A DNA stretch of 44,776 nt. It comes from Paracoccaceae bacterium. GTDB taxonomy: Bacteria; Pseudomonadota; Alphaproteobacteria; Rhodobacterales; Rhodobacteraceae. The first letter of the stretch is position 1, and each line of letters opens with the position of its first letter. This document shows positions 17,583 through 25,536 of the stretch, piece after piece. The position numbers were made by a program, and so were the translations under genes. The notes beneath the pieces were generated by a model that worked only from the letters and a program-made list of their open reading frames with translations, was not told the origin of the DNA and searched no databases. The stretch spans positions 1-44,776 of the forward strand of contig JAFIEF010000025.1 in the NCBI GenBank assembly GCA_020832655.1. The letters are read 5' to 3'.

Positions 17583-17605
17583 ATTGGTAAAATAATATTA
17601 CCAAT
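17583..17605. promoter_or_regulatory. GntR/FadR-type operator upstream of glcDEF
   Basis: Perfect inverted repeat ATTGGTAA (17583-17590), seven A/T bases, TTACCAAT (17598-17605). The TGGT...ACCA arms match operators of FadR-subfamily GntR regulators such as GlcC and LldR. Its place, 19 bases upstream of the glcD start, suits repression near the promoter. No GntR gene lies in the window. Confidence 0.7.
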
Positions 17606-17624
17606 TCTGAAAAAAGCAAGGGGT

Positions 17625-18242
17625 TTATGCAGACGTAATTGCACGCAGCGCCAGCATCGCCGCAATCGCCCACATGATCAGACCGATAGCAAGTTCAACC
17701 ACCAGCCAGGCGCGCGGGCGCGAGAGCATGGGCGCAAGCCATCTTGCGCCATAGCCAAGCGTCGCAAAGAATGCGAAAGAAGCCAGGATCGCACCGCTGC
17801 CAAACCCCCACTGCCAAGGGGCATAGTGCATCGACAGCGCACCCAGAAGTGCCACAGTGTCCAGATAGACATGCGGATTAAGCCAGGTGAATGCCAGACA
17901 TAGTGTCACCACCCGCGACAGCGGCATTGCCGCCATTTGCGCAGGCATCAGCGCCGCCCCGCCCTGCCATGCCGCCCTGAACCGCAAGGTTCCGTAACCC
18001 AGCAGAAACGCCACCCCGCCCCACAGCATCACGGTCTCAAACCCCGGAAAGCCGCGCGCCAGCCATTCGGCACCCGCCACACCGGCGCCAACCAGCAATG
18101 CGTCCGAAATGGCGCAGATCAGAACCACAATGCCCACATGCTCGCGCCGCAAGCCCTGCCGCAACACAAAGGCGTTCTGCGCGCCAATCGCCGCGATCAG
18201 GCCCAGACCCGCGACAAAGCCTGCCACCACACTGCCCAGCAT
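17625..18242 (-). CDS. LysE/ArgO-family amino acid exporter
   Basis: 205-aa inner-membrane protein with about six transmembrane segments. The N-terminal motif GLIAAIGAQNAFVLRQGLRREHV is the hallmark of the LysE/ArgO exporters of basic amino acids, and the mid-protein FTWLNPHVYLDTVALLG block agrees. I chose the ATG at 18242; a GTG at 18248 is also possible. It ends 60 bases before glcD on the same strand, so read-through toward the glc operon is possible. Substrate not readable beyond family. Confidence 0.92.
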   Translation of the reverse strand: MLGSVVAGFVAGLGLIAAIGAQNAFVLRQGLRREHVGIVVLICAISDALLVGAGVAGAEWLARGFPGFETVMLWGGVAFLLGYGTLRFRAAWQGGAALMPAQMAAMPLSRVVTLCLAFTWLNPHVYLDTVALLGALSMHYAPWQWGFGSGAILASFAFFATLGYGARWLAPMLSRPRAWLVVELAIGLIMWAIAAMLALRAITSA

Positions 18243-18317
18243 ATCCACCCCAACATCATCAACGAAAGATCAATGATGCAGCGGCCCGACGCTGTCAATC
18301 AGCCCCTCGAGCCGCGT

Positions 18318-20297
18318 CTATTGCGCCGCGACAGGGGCCGGATCGACCATCGCCACGATATCCATCATGATCTGGTTGAGCTGGAAATCCTTGGGGGTAT
18401 AGACCTGCGCCACGCCCATCGCGCGCAGGCGTCTGGCATCCTCTTCAGGGATGATCCCGCCCACGATCACCGGTATATCGCCCAGACCTTCGGCGCGCAT
18501 CAGGCGCATCAGCTCTTCCATCAGCGGCATATGGCTGCCCGACAGAATCGACAGCCCGACCACATGCGCGCCCTGGTCGCGCACTGCGGCGACAATCTCG
18601 CCCGGTGTCAGGCGGATGCCTTCGTAATGGATATCCATGCCGCAATCGCGCGCGCGCGCGGCAATTTGTTCGGCGCCGTTGGAATGCCCGTCCAGCCCTG
18701 GCTTGCCGACCACAAATTTCAGCCGTCGCCCCAGCTTGCTGCTGACCGCATCGACCGCCTCGCGCACCGGGTCCAGCCCCTCGGTGCGGTTCGAAGGCGC
18801 GCGGCTGACGCCAGTGGGGGCGCGATACTGCCCGAAAGCCGCGCGCACGGTTTCACCCCATTCGCCGGTCGTGGCCCCGACCTTCGCTGCGGCAATCGAG
18901 GCGGGCATGACATTGACACCCGAGCGCGCGGCCGCGCGCAGATCGGCCAGCGCCTGCTTCACTGCCGCTTCATCGCGCGCAGCGCGCCATGCTTGCAGCC
19001 GTGCGACCTGATCGGCCTCGGCCTCGGGGTCGCACACCATGATCGCGTCTTCCCCGGTGGTCAGGGGCGAGGGTTCGGTGGTGGTGAATTTGTTCACCCC
19101 CACAACCACCGTATCGCCCGACTCGATGCCCGAAATGCGCTCGGCATTGGCCTCGACAAGTCGCGATTTCATGTATTCGATGGCTTTGACCGCGCCCCCC
19201 ATATCATCGATACGCGCCAGTTCCTCGCGCGCGCCAGCCATCAGTTCGGCAACCTTGCGGTCCACGGCGGGGTTGTTGTCGAACAGATCATCGAATTCCA
19301 GAAGGTCGGTTTCGAACGCCAGCACCTGTTGCAGCCGCAGCGACCATTGCTGATCCCACGGGCGCGGCAGTCCAAGGGCTTCATTCCACGCCGGAAGCTG
19401 CAAGGCGCGGCAGCGGGCTTTCTTCGACAGCGTCACCGCCAGCGCCTCGATCAGGATACGGTAGACGTTGTTTTCCGGCTGCTGCTCGGTCAGGCCAAGA
19501 CTGTTGACCTGCACCCCATAGCGGAAGCGGCGGTATTTCGCATCCTCGATCCCGTAGCGTTCACGGCAGATCTCGTCCCACAGATCGACGAAAGCGCGCA
19601 TCTTGCACAGTTCGGTGACAAAACGGATGCCCGCATTCACAAAGAATGAAATCCGCCCGACCATCTGCGGGAAATGTTCGGTCGGCACCTTGGTCTTCAG
19701 ATCATCCAGCACCGCGCAGGCCGTAGCCAGCGCGAAGGCCAGTTCCTGCTGTGGCGTCGCGCCCGCTTCCTGCAAATGATAGGAACACACATTCATCGGG
19801 TTCCATTTCGGCAGATGCTCGCGTGTATAGGCCGCAACATCGGTGATCATGCGCAGGCTGGGTTCGGGCGGGCAGATATATGTCCCGCGCGACAGATATT
19901 CCTTGATCAGATCATTCTGCACCGTGCCGTTGAGCTTGCTGACATCCGCGCCCTGCTCCTCGGCCGCGGCAATATACAGTGCCAGCAACCACGGTGCGGT
20001 GGCGTTAATGGTCATAGAGGTGTTCATCTGCTCCAGCGGGATCTGGTCGAACAGCATCCGCATATCGCCCAGATGGCAGATCGGCACACCGACCTTGCCG
20101 ACCTCGCCCTTGGCAAGTTCATGGTCGCTGTCATAGCCGGTCTGGGTGGGCAGGTCGAAAGCCACCGACAAGCCGGTCTGCCCCTTGGACAGGTTGGTGC
20201 GGTAAAGCGCGTTAGAGGCGCGGGCCGTCGAATGGCCCGCATAGGTGCGAAACAGCCAGGGCTTGTCTTTGGCGGGGCGGGATGCAGTATCGCTCAT
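18318..20297 (-). CDS. ecm: Ethylmalonyl-CoA mutase (ethylmalonyl-CoA pathway)
   Basis: 659-aa B12-dependent mutase of the methylmalonyl-CoA mutase superfamily. It converts ethylmalonyl-CoA to methylsuccinyl-CoA, the defining step of the ethylmalonyl-CoA pathway used in place of isocitrate lyase for growth on C2 substrates. The N-terminal half has GLSVAFDLPTQTGYDSDHE and KLNGTVQNDLIKEY. The C-terminal cobalamin domain has GKPGLDGHSNGAEQ with the D-x-H-x-x-G ligand motif. The N-terminus lacks the long extension of the true methylmalonyl-CoA mutase at 1-1780, as in Ecm/MeaA proteins. The ATG at 20297 follows GAAAGG. Assignment as Ecm rather than another clade rests on similarity to MeaA-type sequences. 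Confidence 0.92.
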   Translation of the reverse strand: MSDTASRPAKDKPWLFRTYAGHSTARASNALYRTNLSKGQTGLSVAFDLPTQTGYDSDHELAKGEVGKVGVPICHLGDMRMLFDQIPLEQMNTSMTINATAPWLLALYIAAAEEQGADVSKLNGTVQNDLIKEYLSRGTYICPPEPSLRMITDVAAYTREHLPKWNPMNVCSYHLQEAGATPQQELAFALATACAVLDDLKTKVPTEHFPQMVGRISFFVNAGIRFVTELCKMRAFVDLWDEICRERYGIEDAKYRRFRYGVQVNSLGLTEQQPENNVYRILIEALAVTLSKKARCRALQLPAWNEALGLPRPWDQQWSLRLQQVLAFETDLLEFDDLFDNNPAVDRKVAELMAGAREELARIDDMGGAVKAIEYMKSRLVEANAERISGIESGDTVVVGVNKFTTTEPSPLTTGEDAIMVCDPEAEADQVARLQAWRAARDEAAVKQALADLRAAARSGVNVMPASIAAAKVGATTGEWGETVRAAFGQYRAPTGVSRAPSNRTEGLDPVREAVDAVSSKLGRRLKFVVGKPGLDGHSNGAEQIAARARDCGMDIHYEGIRLTPGEIVAAVRDQGAHVVGLSILSGSHMPLMEELMRLMRAEGLGDIPVIVGGIIPEEDARRLRAMGVAQVYTPKDFQLNQIMMDIVAMVDPAPVAAQ

Positions 20298-20391
20298 CTT
20301 GGGCCTTTCGCTCGCTCGGCAATCCATAGCGGCGCGCAGAAACGACGCGCAACTTTCTTACCGAAACAAGTGATTCAGGCGCAAGAAAATG

Positions 20392-20523
20392 TCAAGCCAA
20401 AATCGCTGCGATGCGGCGAAACCCCGCGTCCTGCCCCTTGGGCAATGTTGCCAGAAGGATCATCAAGTTGTGGCTGGCATCTTCCCCGATCAGCTTGCGC
20501 CAGACGAAACCTTCATCCGCGCC
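20392..20523 (-). pseudogene. 43-codon open frame without a start codon, partly inside the repeat
   Basis: The minus strand from 20523 to the TGA at 20392 reads GADEGFVWRKLIGEDASHNL then MILLATLPKGQDAGFRRIAA and ILA. The composition is protein-like, but a TGA lies immediately upstream and no ATG/GTG/TTG opens the frame near its start. The first part falls in the shared repeat. The copy at 44412-44602 encodes the matching MGFIWRKLIGD, there with an ATGATG start, and then diverges. It may be a gene remnant or a small gene with an unrecognised start. Function unknown. Confidence 0.4.
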
Positions 20524-20672
20524 TCACTTTCATCTTGCCCCAAATACTCTCGCCGAAGGCAACGGGCCGGAAGGCCCGCTTCCCTGGGCAGACAGGACCA
20601 AGGCGCTGCAGCCAGCGCCCTGCCCAAGCCGCAATGCAGCCAACTGCTTAGCTTGGTCGAGTGTCACTATGG
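20483..20672 (-). repeat. Dispersed ~190-bp repeat, copy B
   Basis: Read on the minus strand it aligns along nearly its whole length, by eye about four of five bases or better, with 44412-44602 on the plus strand. Shared landmarks in order: ATAGTGAC-CTCGACCA, AGCAGTTGGCTGCATTGCGG then CTTGGGCAGGG, the hairpin GCGGGCCTTCCGGCCCG, TGCCTTCGG-GAGAGTATTTGG, AAGATGAA, GGCGCGGATGA, CTGGCGCAAGCTGATCGGGG. It starts inside the last codons of the lytic transglycosylase gene and provides its TAA at 20648. Confidence 0.88.
20563..20578 (-). terminator. GC hairpin within repeat copy B
   Basis: Arms CGGGCC (20563-20568) and GGCCCG (20573-20578) around a GGAA loop, about 70 bases past the transglycosylase stop and followed on the minus strand by GAGAGTATTTGG. 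It is probably the transcription terminator of the tfoX-slt transcript. Confidence 0.55.
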
Positions 20673-21187
20673 CTTTGCTGTGCGCCGCGCTGCGGGCAAT
20701 CACGGCGCACCTCACGGTTGCGCAACCCGGTCGCAACCAGCATGCAGCGATCACGCGCTTCGTAGTAATAGCCGCGCGCATACCACATCACCGCGCGGTC
20801 AATATCGCCATCGGCGACCAGCCACGCGCCTTTCAGATAGCGCCCGGCATAGGTCAGGTTGATCTCTGGGTTCAGCAGGTCTTCAGGCGTGCCCTGAAAC
20901 CCCATCTGCCGGGCAGTCTGCGGCAAGATCTGCATCAGCCCCCAATAAGGACCATTGCGGGCATGGGCGCGGTAATCGCTCTCGCGCTGGATGACGCGGT
21001 GCAAAAGCGCCTCGGGCAGATCATGCTTGGCTGCATAGCGCTGGATCAGCGCGCGCATTTGCGGGGTTTCACCGGGGTAAAGCTGCGCATTGCTGGCTGC
21101 GGTGCGCGATGTCTCTACCGAGGCGGGCGCGCCACATGCCCCAAGCAGAGCCAGGAGCAGAAATGAAAACAACAGGCGGGGTGTCAT
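20648..21187 (-). CDS. Lipoprotein lytic transglycosylase (SLT domain)
   Basis: 179-aa protein with a lipoprotein signal (MTPRLLFSFLLLALLGAC, lipobox L-G-A-C, Cys18). An SLT-type catalytic domain follows: Glu in HRVIQRESDYR, then GPYWGLMQILPQTARQMGF and LLNPEINLTYAGRYL. It should cleave peptidoglycan from the membrane face. The C-terminus (REVRRDCPQRGAQQSHSDTRPS) is not part of the domain, and its last residues come from the repeat that begins at 20672. It starts three bases after the TfoX-C gene stop, so the two are an operon. Confidence 0.92.
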   Translation of the reverse strand: MTPRLLFSFLLLALLGACGAPASVETSRTAASNAQLYPGETPQMRALIQRYAAKHDLPEALLHRVIQRESDYRAHARNGPYWGLMQILPQTARQMGFQGTPEDLLNPEINLTYAGRYLKGAWLVADGDIDRAVMWYARGYYYEARDRCMLVATGLRNREVRRDCPQRGAQQSHSDTRPS

Positions 21188-21190
21188 GGG

Positions 21191-21535
21191 TCAGGCTTGT
21201 CCGGTTCTGGCGGGAATGACGCCCAGCGCATCAAGTGCGGCGTCAAATTCCGATCTGGGGGTCATATGGGTGGCTTTCAGCGCGTCAAAGCGTTCGCGCA
21301 GGCGCGCTTTTTCGGCGCCCTTGCAATCATTCCAGGGGCGGCCTTGCAGCCCCATCTCGATCACATAATAGGCAATGAAATGCGGCCTGTGGCCGTTTTG
21401 CAAAAGCCGCGCATAGGCGGCATCGGTGCCTAAGCTGCGCAAATCTTCGGCGCTGGCGATTCCGACCTTGGCGAAAGCCGCTTCCATTGCGGGGCCAAGA
21501 TTGCGGATGGTGGAAATCGGTGTCGGCATTGGCAT
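21191..21535 (-). CDS. TfoX C-terminal domain protein
   Basis: 114-aa protein (MPMPTPISTIRNLGPAMEAAF...) made almost wholly of a TfoX C-terminal helix-hairpin-helix-like domain: NLGPAMEAAFAKVGIASAEDLRSLG, then YYVIEMGLQGRPWNDC. The N-terminal half of full TfoX competence regulators is absent, as in many stand-alone members. I chose the ATG at 21535; GTG 21547 or TTG 21556 are possible. It sits directly upstream of the transglycosylase gene. A DNA- or protein-binding role is inferred from the fold only. Confidence 0.82.
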   Translation of the reverse strand: MPMPTPISTIRNLGPAMEAAFAKVGIASAEDLRSLGTDAAYARLLQNGHRPHFIAYYVIEMGLQGRPWNDCKGAEKARLRERFDALKATHMTPRSEFDAALDALGVIPARTGQA

Positions 21536-21613
21536 CAGTTCCGGCACGCGCCCCAACTGGCGCAGTGCGAACTATAGGTCAGCCGCGGGGGTTGCGCAAT
21601 CGCGCGGCCGGTC

Positions 21614-21769
21614 TTAGATCAGCGCCCAGTCGGTAAAGCGCACAGTTGGGCGGTTTGCCGCCGCATTTCGCGGATGGCCGGGGCGCGAATCCGCGCTAAG
21701 TTGCGGCGCGGTGCCGGGGCGCTTGAAGGTCACGCGGGGCTTGGCGGCGCTGGGGCGGTCCGGGGACAT
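21614..21769 (-). CDS. Small basic protein of 51 aa, unknown function
   Basis: ATG at 21769 with GGAG seven bases upstream, stop TAA at 21614. The peptide starts MSPDRPSAAKPRVTFKRPG and ends NRPTVRFTDWALI. It is rich in Pro, Arg and Ala with no membrane segment, and looks intrinsically disordered except for the hydrophobic last residues. It fills most of the 371-base gap between the tfoX-C start and serS, which otherwise holds only the hairpin at 21853-21873. It is probably a genuine small gene, judged from the ribosome binding site and coding-like codon choice. I do not recognise a family. Confidence 0.6.
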   Translation of the reverse strand: MSPDRPSAAKPRVTFKRPGTAPQLSADSRPGHPRNAAANRPTVRFTDWALI

Positions 21770-21852
21770 GGGTTTACTCCGTCACAAAGATGTCATGCCA
21801 TCCACTGCGCCAGAGGAATATGGCCCAATTCGGGCAATTTACGGGCTGTTAA

Positions 21853-21873
21853 CGCAAACCCGGATGGTTTGCG
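21853..21873 (-). terminator. Candidate serS terminator hairpin
   Basis: Perfect 8-bp arms CGCAAACC (21853-21860) and GGTTTGCG (21866-21873) with a five-base loop, 34 bases past the serS stop. The minus-strand tail is TTAACAG, not a real U-tract. Confidence 0.5.
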
Positions 21874-21906
21874 CCCGAAATGCCACAGATTGCGCGCAAC
21901 CTGCCC

Positions 21907-23199
21907 TCAGACCAGCGCGCCATGCCGGTCAATCGCAGTCCTGCCGCCCAGATAGGGATGCAGCGCTTCTGGCAGATCGACCCCGCCATCTTCGCGCTGG
22001 CCGTTTTCCATCACTGCGATCAGGCAGCGCCCGACTGCGACGCCAGAGCCGTTGAGGGTATGCAGAAACTCCGGCTTGGCCCCGTCTTCGGGGCGGAAGC
22101 GCGCATTCATCCGCCGCGCCTGAAAATCGCCACAGACCGACACGCTGGAAATCTCGCGATACGCCCCCTGCCCCGGCAGCCAGACTTCGATGTCATGGGT
22201 CTTTTGCGCGCCAAAGCCGATATCACCGGTGCAAAGCACAATGGTCCGGTAGGGCAGGCCCAGCCGCTCCAGCACGGTTTCGGCGCAGCGCGTCATGCGT
22301 TCATGTTCGGCCAGACTGTCCTCGGGCCGGGTCAGCGAGACCATCTCGACCTTTTCGAACTGGTGCTGGCGCAGCATGCCCGTGGTGTCCTTGCCTGCGC
22401 TGCCCGCCTCGGAGCGAAAACACAGCGTATGCGCACAAAAGCGCAGCGGCAGGGTCGCGCCATCGAGGATTTCGCCCGCCGCGAAATTGGTCAGCGTGAC
22501 CTCTGATGTCGGGATCAGCCACCAGCCATTGGTGGTCTGATAGCTGTCTTCGCCAAATTTCGGCAACTGGCCGGTGCCATACATCGCCTCATCACGCACC
22601 AGAACCGGGCTGTTGACTTCGCTCAGGCCATGCTCATCAACATGCAGATCGGTCATGAATTGCGCCAACGCACGATGAACCCGCGCTACGGCGCCGCGCA
22701 GCACCACAAAGCGCGAGCCGGACAGCTTGGCCGCAGTCGCAAAATCCATATTCGGGGCCACGCCCTTGATCTGGTAATGCTCGACCGGCGTGAAATCGAA
22801 ATCGCGCGGGCTGCCCCAGCGCTTCAGTTCGACATTGTCGTTTTCATCGGCCCCATCGGGTACATCGGCCAACGGCTGATTGGGCAGGGTTTCCAGAATT
22901 TCCCGTACCCGCGCATCGCCCTTGCGCGCCTCTTCTTCCAGCGCTGCGATTTCGGATTTCTTTTCGGCCACCAGAGCGCGCAGACGTTCGAACTCTGCCT
23001 CATCCCCCCTGGCCCTGGCCGCCCCCACCTGTTTTGACGCGGCATTCTGGGCGGCCTTGGCGGTCTCTGATTGCGAAATCGCGCCTCTGCGCGCCTGATC
23101 CAGAGCCAGAATCTCCTCTGCCCGAGGCTCCAGCCCCCTTCGGGCAAGGGCGGCATCGAAAGCAGCAGGGTTGTCACGGATGGCGCGGATATCGTGCAT
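21907..23199 (-). CDS. serS: Seryl-tRNA synthetase
   Basis: 430-aa class II aminoacyl-tRNA synthetase that charges tRNA-Ser with serine. The N-terminal coiled-coil arm (about 30-100: [32 protein letters not shown]) binds the tRNA. Motif 2 is [22 protein letters not shown] and motif 3 is [16 protein letters not shown]. The ATG at 23199 ([22 protein letters not shown]) follows GAGAGG. Full length, no anomalies. Divergent from ppx/gppA across 167 bases in which I see no distinct motif. Confidence 0.97.
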   Translation of the reverse strand: MHDIRAIRDNPAAFDAALARRGLEPRAEEILALDQARRGAISQSETAKAAQNAASKQVGAARARGDEAEFERLRALVAEKKSEIAALEEEARKGDARVREILETLPNQPLADVPDGADENDNVELKRWGSPRDFDFTPVEHYQIKGVAPNMDFATAAKLSGSRFVVLRGAVARVHRALAQFMTDLHVDEHGLSEVNSPVLVRDEAMYGTGQLPKFGEDSYQTTNGWWLIPTSEVTLTNFAAGEILDGATLPLRFCAHTLCFRSEAGSAGKDTTGMLRQHQFEKVEMVSLTRPEDSLAEHERMTRCAETVLERLGLPYRTIVLCTGDIGFGAQKTHDIEVWLPGQGAYREISSVSVCGDFQARRMNARFRPEDGAKPEFLHTLNGSGVAVGRCLIAVMENGQREDGGVDLPEALHPYLGGRTAIDRHGALV

Positions 23200-23366
23200 G
23201 GAACCTCTCAGCGGGTGCAGTCGAACACAGAATCGAGCCATCTTATGCCGCATCCACGCGCCAAGTGGTAGGGGGTGCCCCAGCGTCAGCCCCACGCTTG
23301 CGCGATTGACCTTCGGACACCGGCTGAATACCTTGGTGACAGTCGATGCCGATCAGGAGCCTGCGC

Positions 23367-24983
23367 ATGGATGGCAACTCGATCGCCCAAGCTGCGGGCG
23401 ACAAGGCCTCCGACGACCCCGCACCGCAAGGGGGGCTGTTTGACGCCCCGGTGTTCACCGACCCTTCGGCGCGCGCATTGTCGCAAGTTGGCGTGATTGA
23501 TGTCGGGTCGAACTCTGTCCGGCTTGTGGTGTTTGACGGTGCGGCGCGCAGCCCGGCCTATTTCTTCAATGAAAAGGTGCTGTGCGGGCTGGGGCGCGGG
23601 CTGGTCAATACCGGGCGGCTGAACCCCGAAGGCTGCGAACGCGCGCTGGCAACGCTGCGCCGTTTTGCGCTGCTGGCACAGGGCATGGCGCTGAGCAATC
23701 TGACAATGGTCGGTACTGCGGCAATGCGCGAGGCGGCGGACGGCCCGGAATTCGTAGCCAGAATAGAGTCCGAAACCGGGCTGCGCATGCGCGTGATCGA
23801 TGGCGCCGAGGAAGCGCGTCTTTCAGCGCAAGGCGTGCTGACCGGCTGGCCAGAGGCCGACGGGTTGGTGTGCGATATAGGCGGGTCTTCAATGGAACTC
23901 GCGGTAATTGGCGAGCGCAAGGTACATCAGACCGTCACATCGCCATTGGGGCCATTCCGGCTGCAACAGATCGCGGGCGGCAAGAAGGGCTTGCGCAAGC
24001 ATATCGGCGACACGCTGAAAGCCCTGCGCGACAAGGTCGGGGATCATCATGATTCGCTGTATCTGGTTGGGGGATCATGGCGCGCCATTGCACGGCTGGA
24101 CATGGAGCGGCGCGGCTACCCGCTGAAGGTTCTGCATGAATATGCCATGACCCCGAAATCCATCCGCAAGACAATCGACTGGGTCGAAACTCAGGATCTG
24201 GCGGAATTGCGCCGCCGCACGGGCATTTCAACAGAACGCATGTCGCTGGTGCCGCTGGCGGCGCAGGTGCTGCGCCAGCTTGTGCATGTGTTCAGCCCAG
24301 GGACGATCTATGTTTCCAGCTACGGCATCCGCGAGGGCATTTTGTATGAACAGATGCCCGATGATCTGCGCGCACGCGATCCGCTGATCGAAGCATGCCA
24401 CTTCATGGAGCATTCCGGCGCCCGCCTGCCCGGTTTCGGCAAGCAGCTTTACGGCTTCGTGTTGCCGCTCTATCGCAGCCAACCCGAAAGCCGCCTGCGG
24501 CTGATCCGCGCGGCCTGCCTGCTGCATGATGTCAACTGGCGCGCGCACCCTGATTACCGTGCGGATGCGTGTTTCGATACCACCACCCGCGCCAATCTGG
24601 GCGGGCTGGACCATCAGGGAAGGGTATTTCTGGGCATTGCGCTGATGTATCGCTACAAGACCAATGGCATGCGCCCTCGGATCAAGGAAATCGCCGGGTT
24701 GCTGTCGGAGAAGGATTTTGCCGAGGCGAAGATACTGGGCCGTGCCCTGCGCTTCGGGTCGATGTTCTCTATGGATCGTCCCGGCCATGCGGGCGAGTTG
24801 CGCCACTACCCCAAGAAGCATGTTCTTGAACTGATCCTGAAGCGTGAGTTGAAGGATCTGTTCACCGAAGTGGCCGAGCAACGCTTCAATGCGCTGGCCG
24901 AGCAGTTGGGGGCCACCACCAAGGTCCGGGTGGGGCGCGATTACAACTCGAAAGGGGCCGCTTCCAAGTCCGGCTCTGGCTGA
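23367..24983 (+). CDS. ppx: Ppx/GppA family exopolyphosphatase / pppGpp phosphatase
   Basis: 538-aa enzyme of the sugar kinase/actin-like Ppx/GppA family, which hydrolyses polyphosphate and/or pppGpp. The signature motifs are GVIDVGSNSVRLVVFD (about 42-57), GTAAMREAADG and VCDIGGSSMELAVIG. A C-terminal helical extension with HD-like features (HDVNWRAHPDYRA) matches longer alphaproteobacterial members. I chose the ATG at 23367 with AGGAG seven bases upstream; the ATG at 23346 lacks a site. Which of the two substrates dominates cannot be read from sequence. Its last 43 bases overlap the convergent gene at 24941. Confidence 0.93.
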   Translation: MDGNSIAQAAGDKASDDPAPQGGLFDAPVFTDPSARALSQVGVIDVGSNSVRLVVFDGAARSPAYFFNEKVLCGLGRGLVNTGRLNPEGCERALATLRRFALLAQGMALSNLTMVGTAAMREAADGPEFVARIESETGLRMRVIDGAEEARLSAQGVLTGWPEADGLVCDIGGSSMELAVIGERKVHQTVTSPLGPFRLQQIAGGKKGLRKHIGDTLKALRDKVGDHHDSLYLVGGSWRAIARLDMERRGYPLKVLHEYAMTPKSIRKTIDWVETQDLAELRRRTGISTERMSLVPLAAQVLRQLVHVFSPGTIYVSSYGIREGILYEQMPDDLRARDPLIEACHFMEHSGARLPGFGKQLYGFVLPLYRSQPESRLRLIRAACLLHDVNWRAHPDYRADACFDTTTRANLGGLDHQGRVFLGIALMYRYKTNGMRPRIKEIAGLLSEKDFAEAKILGRALRFGSMFSMDRPGHAGELRHYPKKHVLELILKRELKDLFTEVAEQRFNALAEQLGATTKVRVGRDYNSKGAASKSGSG

Positions 24984-25315
24984 TCCTCTGGCGGTTGCGG
25001 GGGCAATTCGACGGGCTGCCTGCGCCGGATCAGGATATCGCCATTGGGCAGGATTTCGGGCGGGTGATACTGCGCCATCCCGCGCAAGCTGTCCCAGAAG
25101 CGTTCGATCTCTGGTTCCAGCTGCTCCAACTGGCGTTCCAGATTGCGCAGATGCGGGGCAGTTTCGTCGGCAAAGCCACGCAGCAGGCGTTCAAACAGAT
25201 CGGCCAGCGGTTCGGGGGGGACGATCTGCTGTTCCTCGGAAGGCGGTGCGGGCTGTTGCGCCGCGACCGGCAAGGACAGCATCGCGGCCAAGGCTGTCAC
25301 GGTAATCACATGCAT
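24941..25315 (-). CDS. Exported acidic protein, Rhodobacterales family often mislabelled AAA+ ATPase
   Basis: 124-aa protein with signal peptide MHVITVTALAAMLSLPVAAQ, a helical middle likely to form a coiled coil (LFERLLRGFADETAPHLRNL then ERQLEQLEPEIERFWDSL), and the conserved tail PPEILPNGDILIRRR followed by a Pro/Glu-rich end. No Walker motif is present, so the ATPase label sometimes given to relatives is unsupported. ATG at 25315; no better start. It overlaps the 3' end of ppx by 43 bases, tail to tail. Probably periplasmic; function unknown. Confidence 0.82.
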   Translation of the reverse strand: MHVITVTALAAMLSLPVAAQQPAPPSEEQQIVPPEPLADLFERLLRGFADETAPHLRNLERQLEQLEPEIERFWDSLRGMAQYHPPEILPNGDILIRRRQPVELPPQPPEDQPEPDLEAAPFEL

Positions 25316-25536
25316 GGCCGGACTGTAGCAGCAGCTTCCGGCCGCGCCAAGCAACCACGCCCCCTTGTCACCTGAAAATGAAGACCGCGCCACGACATGG
25401 TCATCCCCTGATCCGGGACAATGGCCATTGGCACTGTGCCGGGGCGTTGCGGCCCGGACACGCGATCTTCAGGCTTGCATTCCGGGGGCGGGAATGCGAT
25501 CTCGCGCCAGATTTTATCTTTCGCAGGTGTCCGCCC

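Noticed and set aside
18318-20297. Second copy of methylmalonyl-CoA mutase
   Set aside because: It aligns with the MeaA/Ecm type rather than with the gene at 1-1780, differing at the N-terminus and throughout the substrate domain.
25378-25536. N-terminal extension of the first transferase
   Set aside because: The extra 53 codons have no counterpart in the 487-aa paralogue and read as non-coding.
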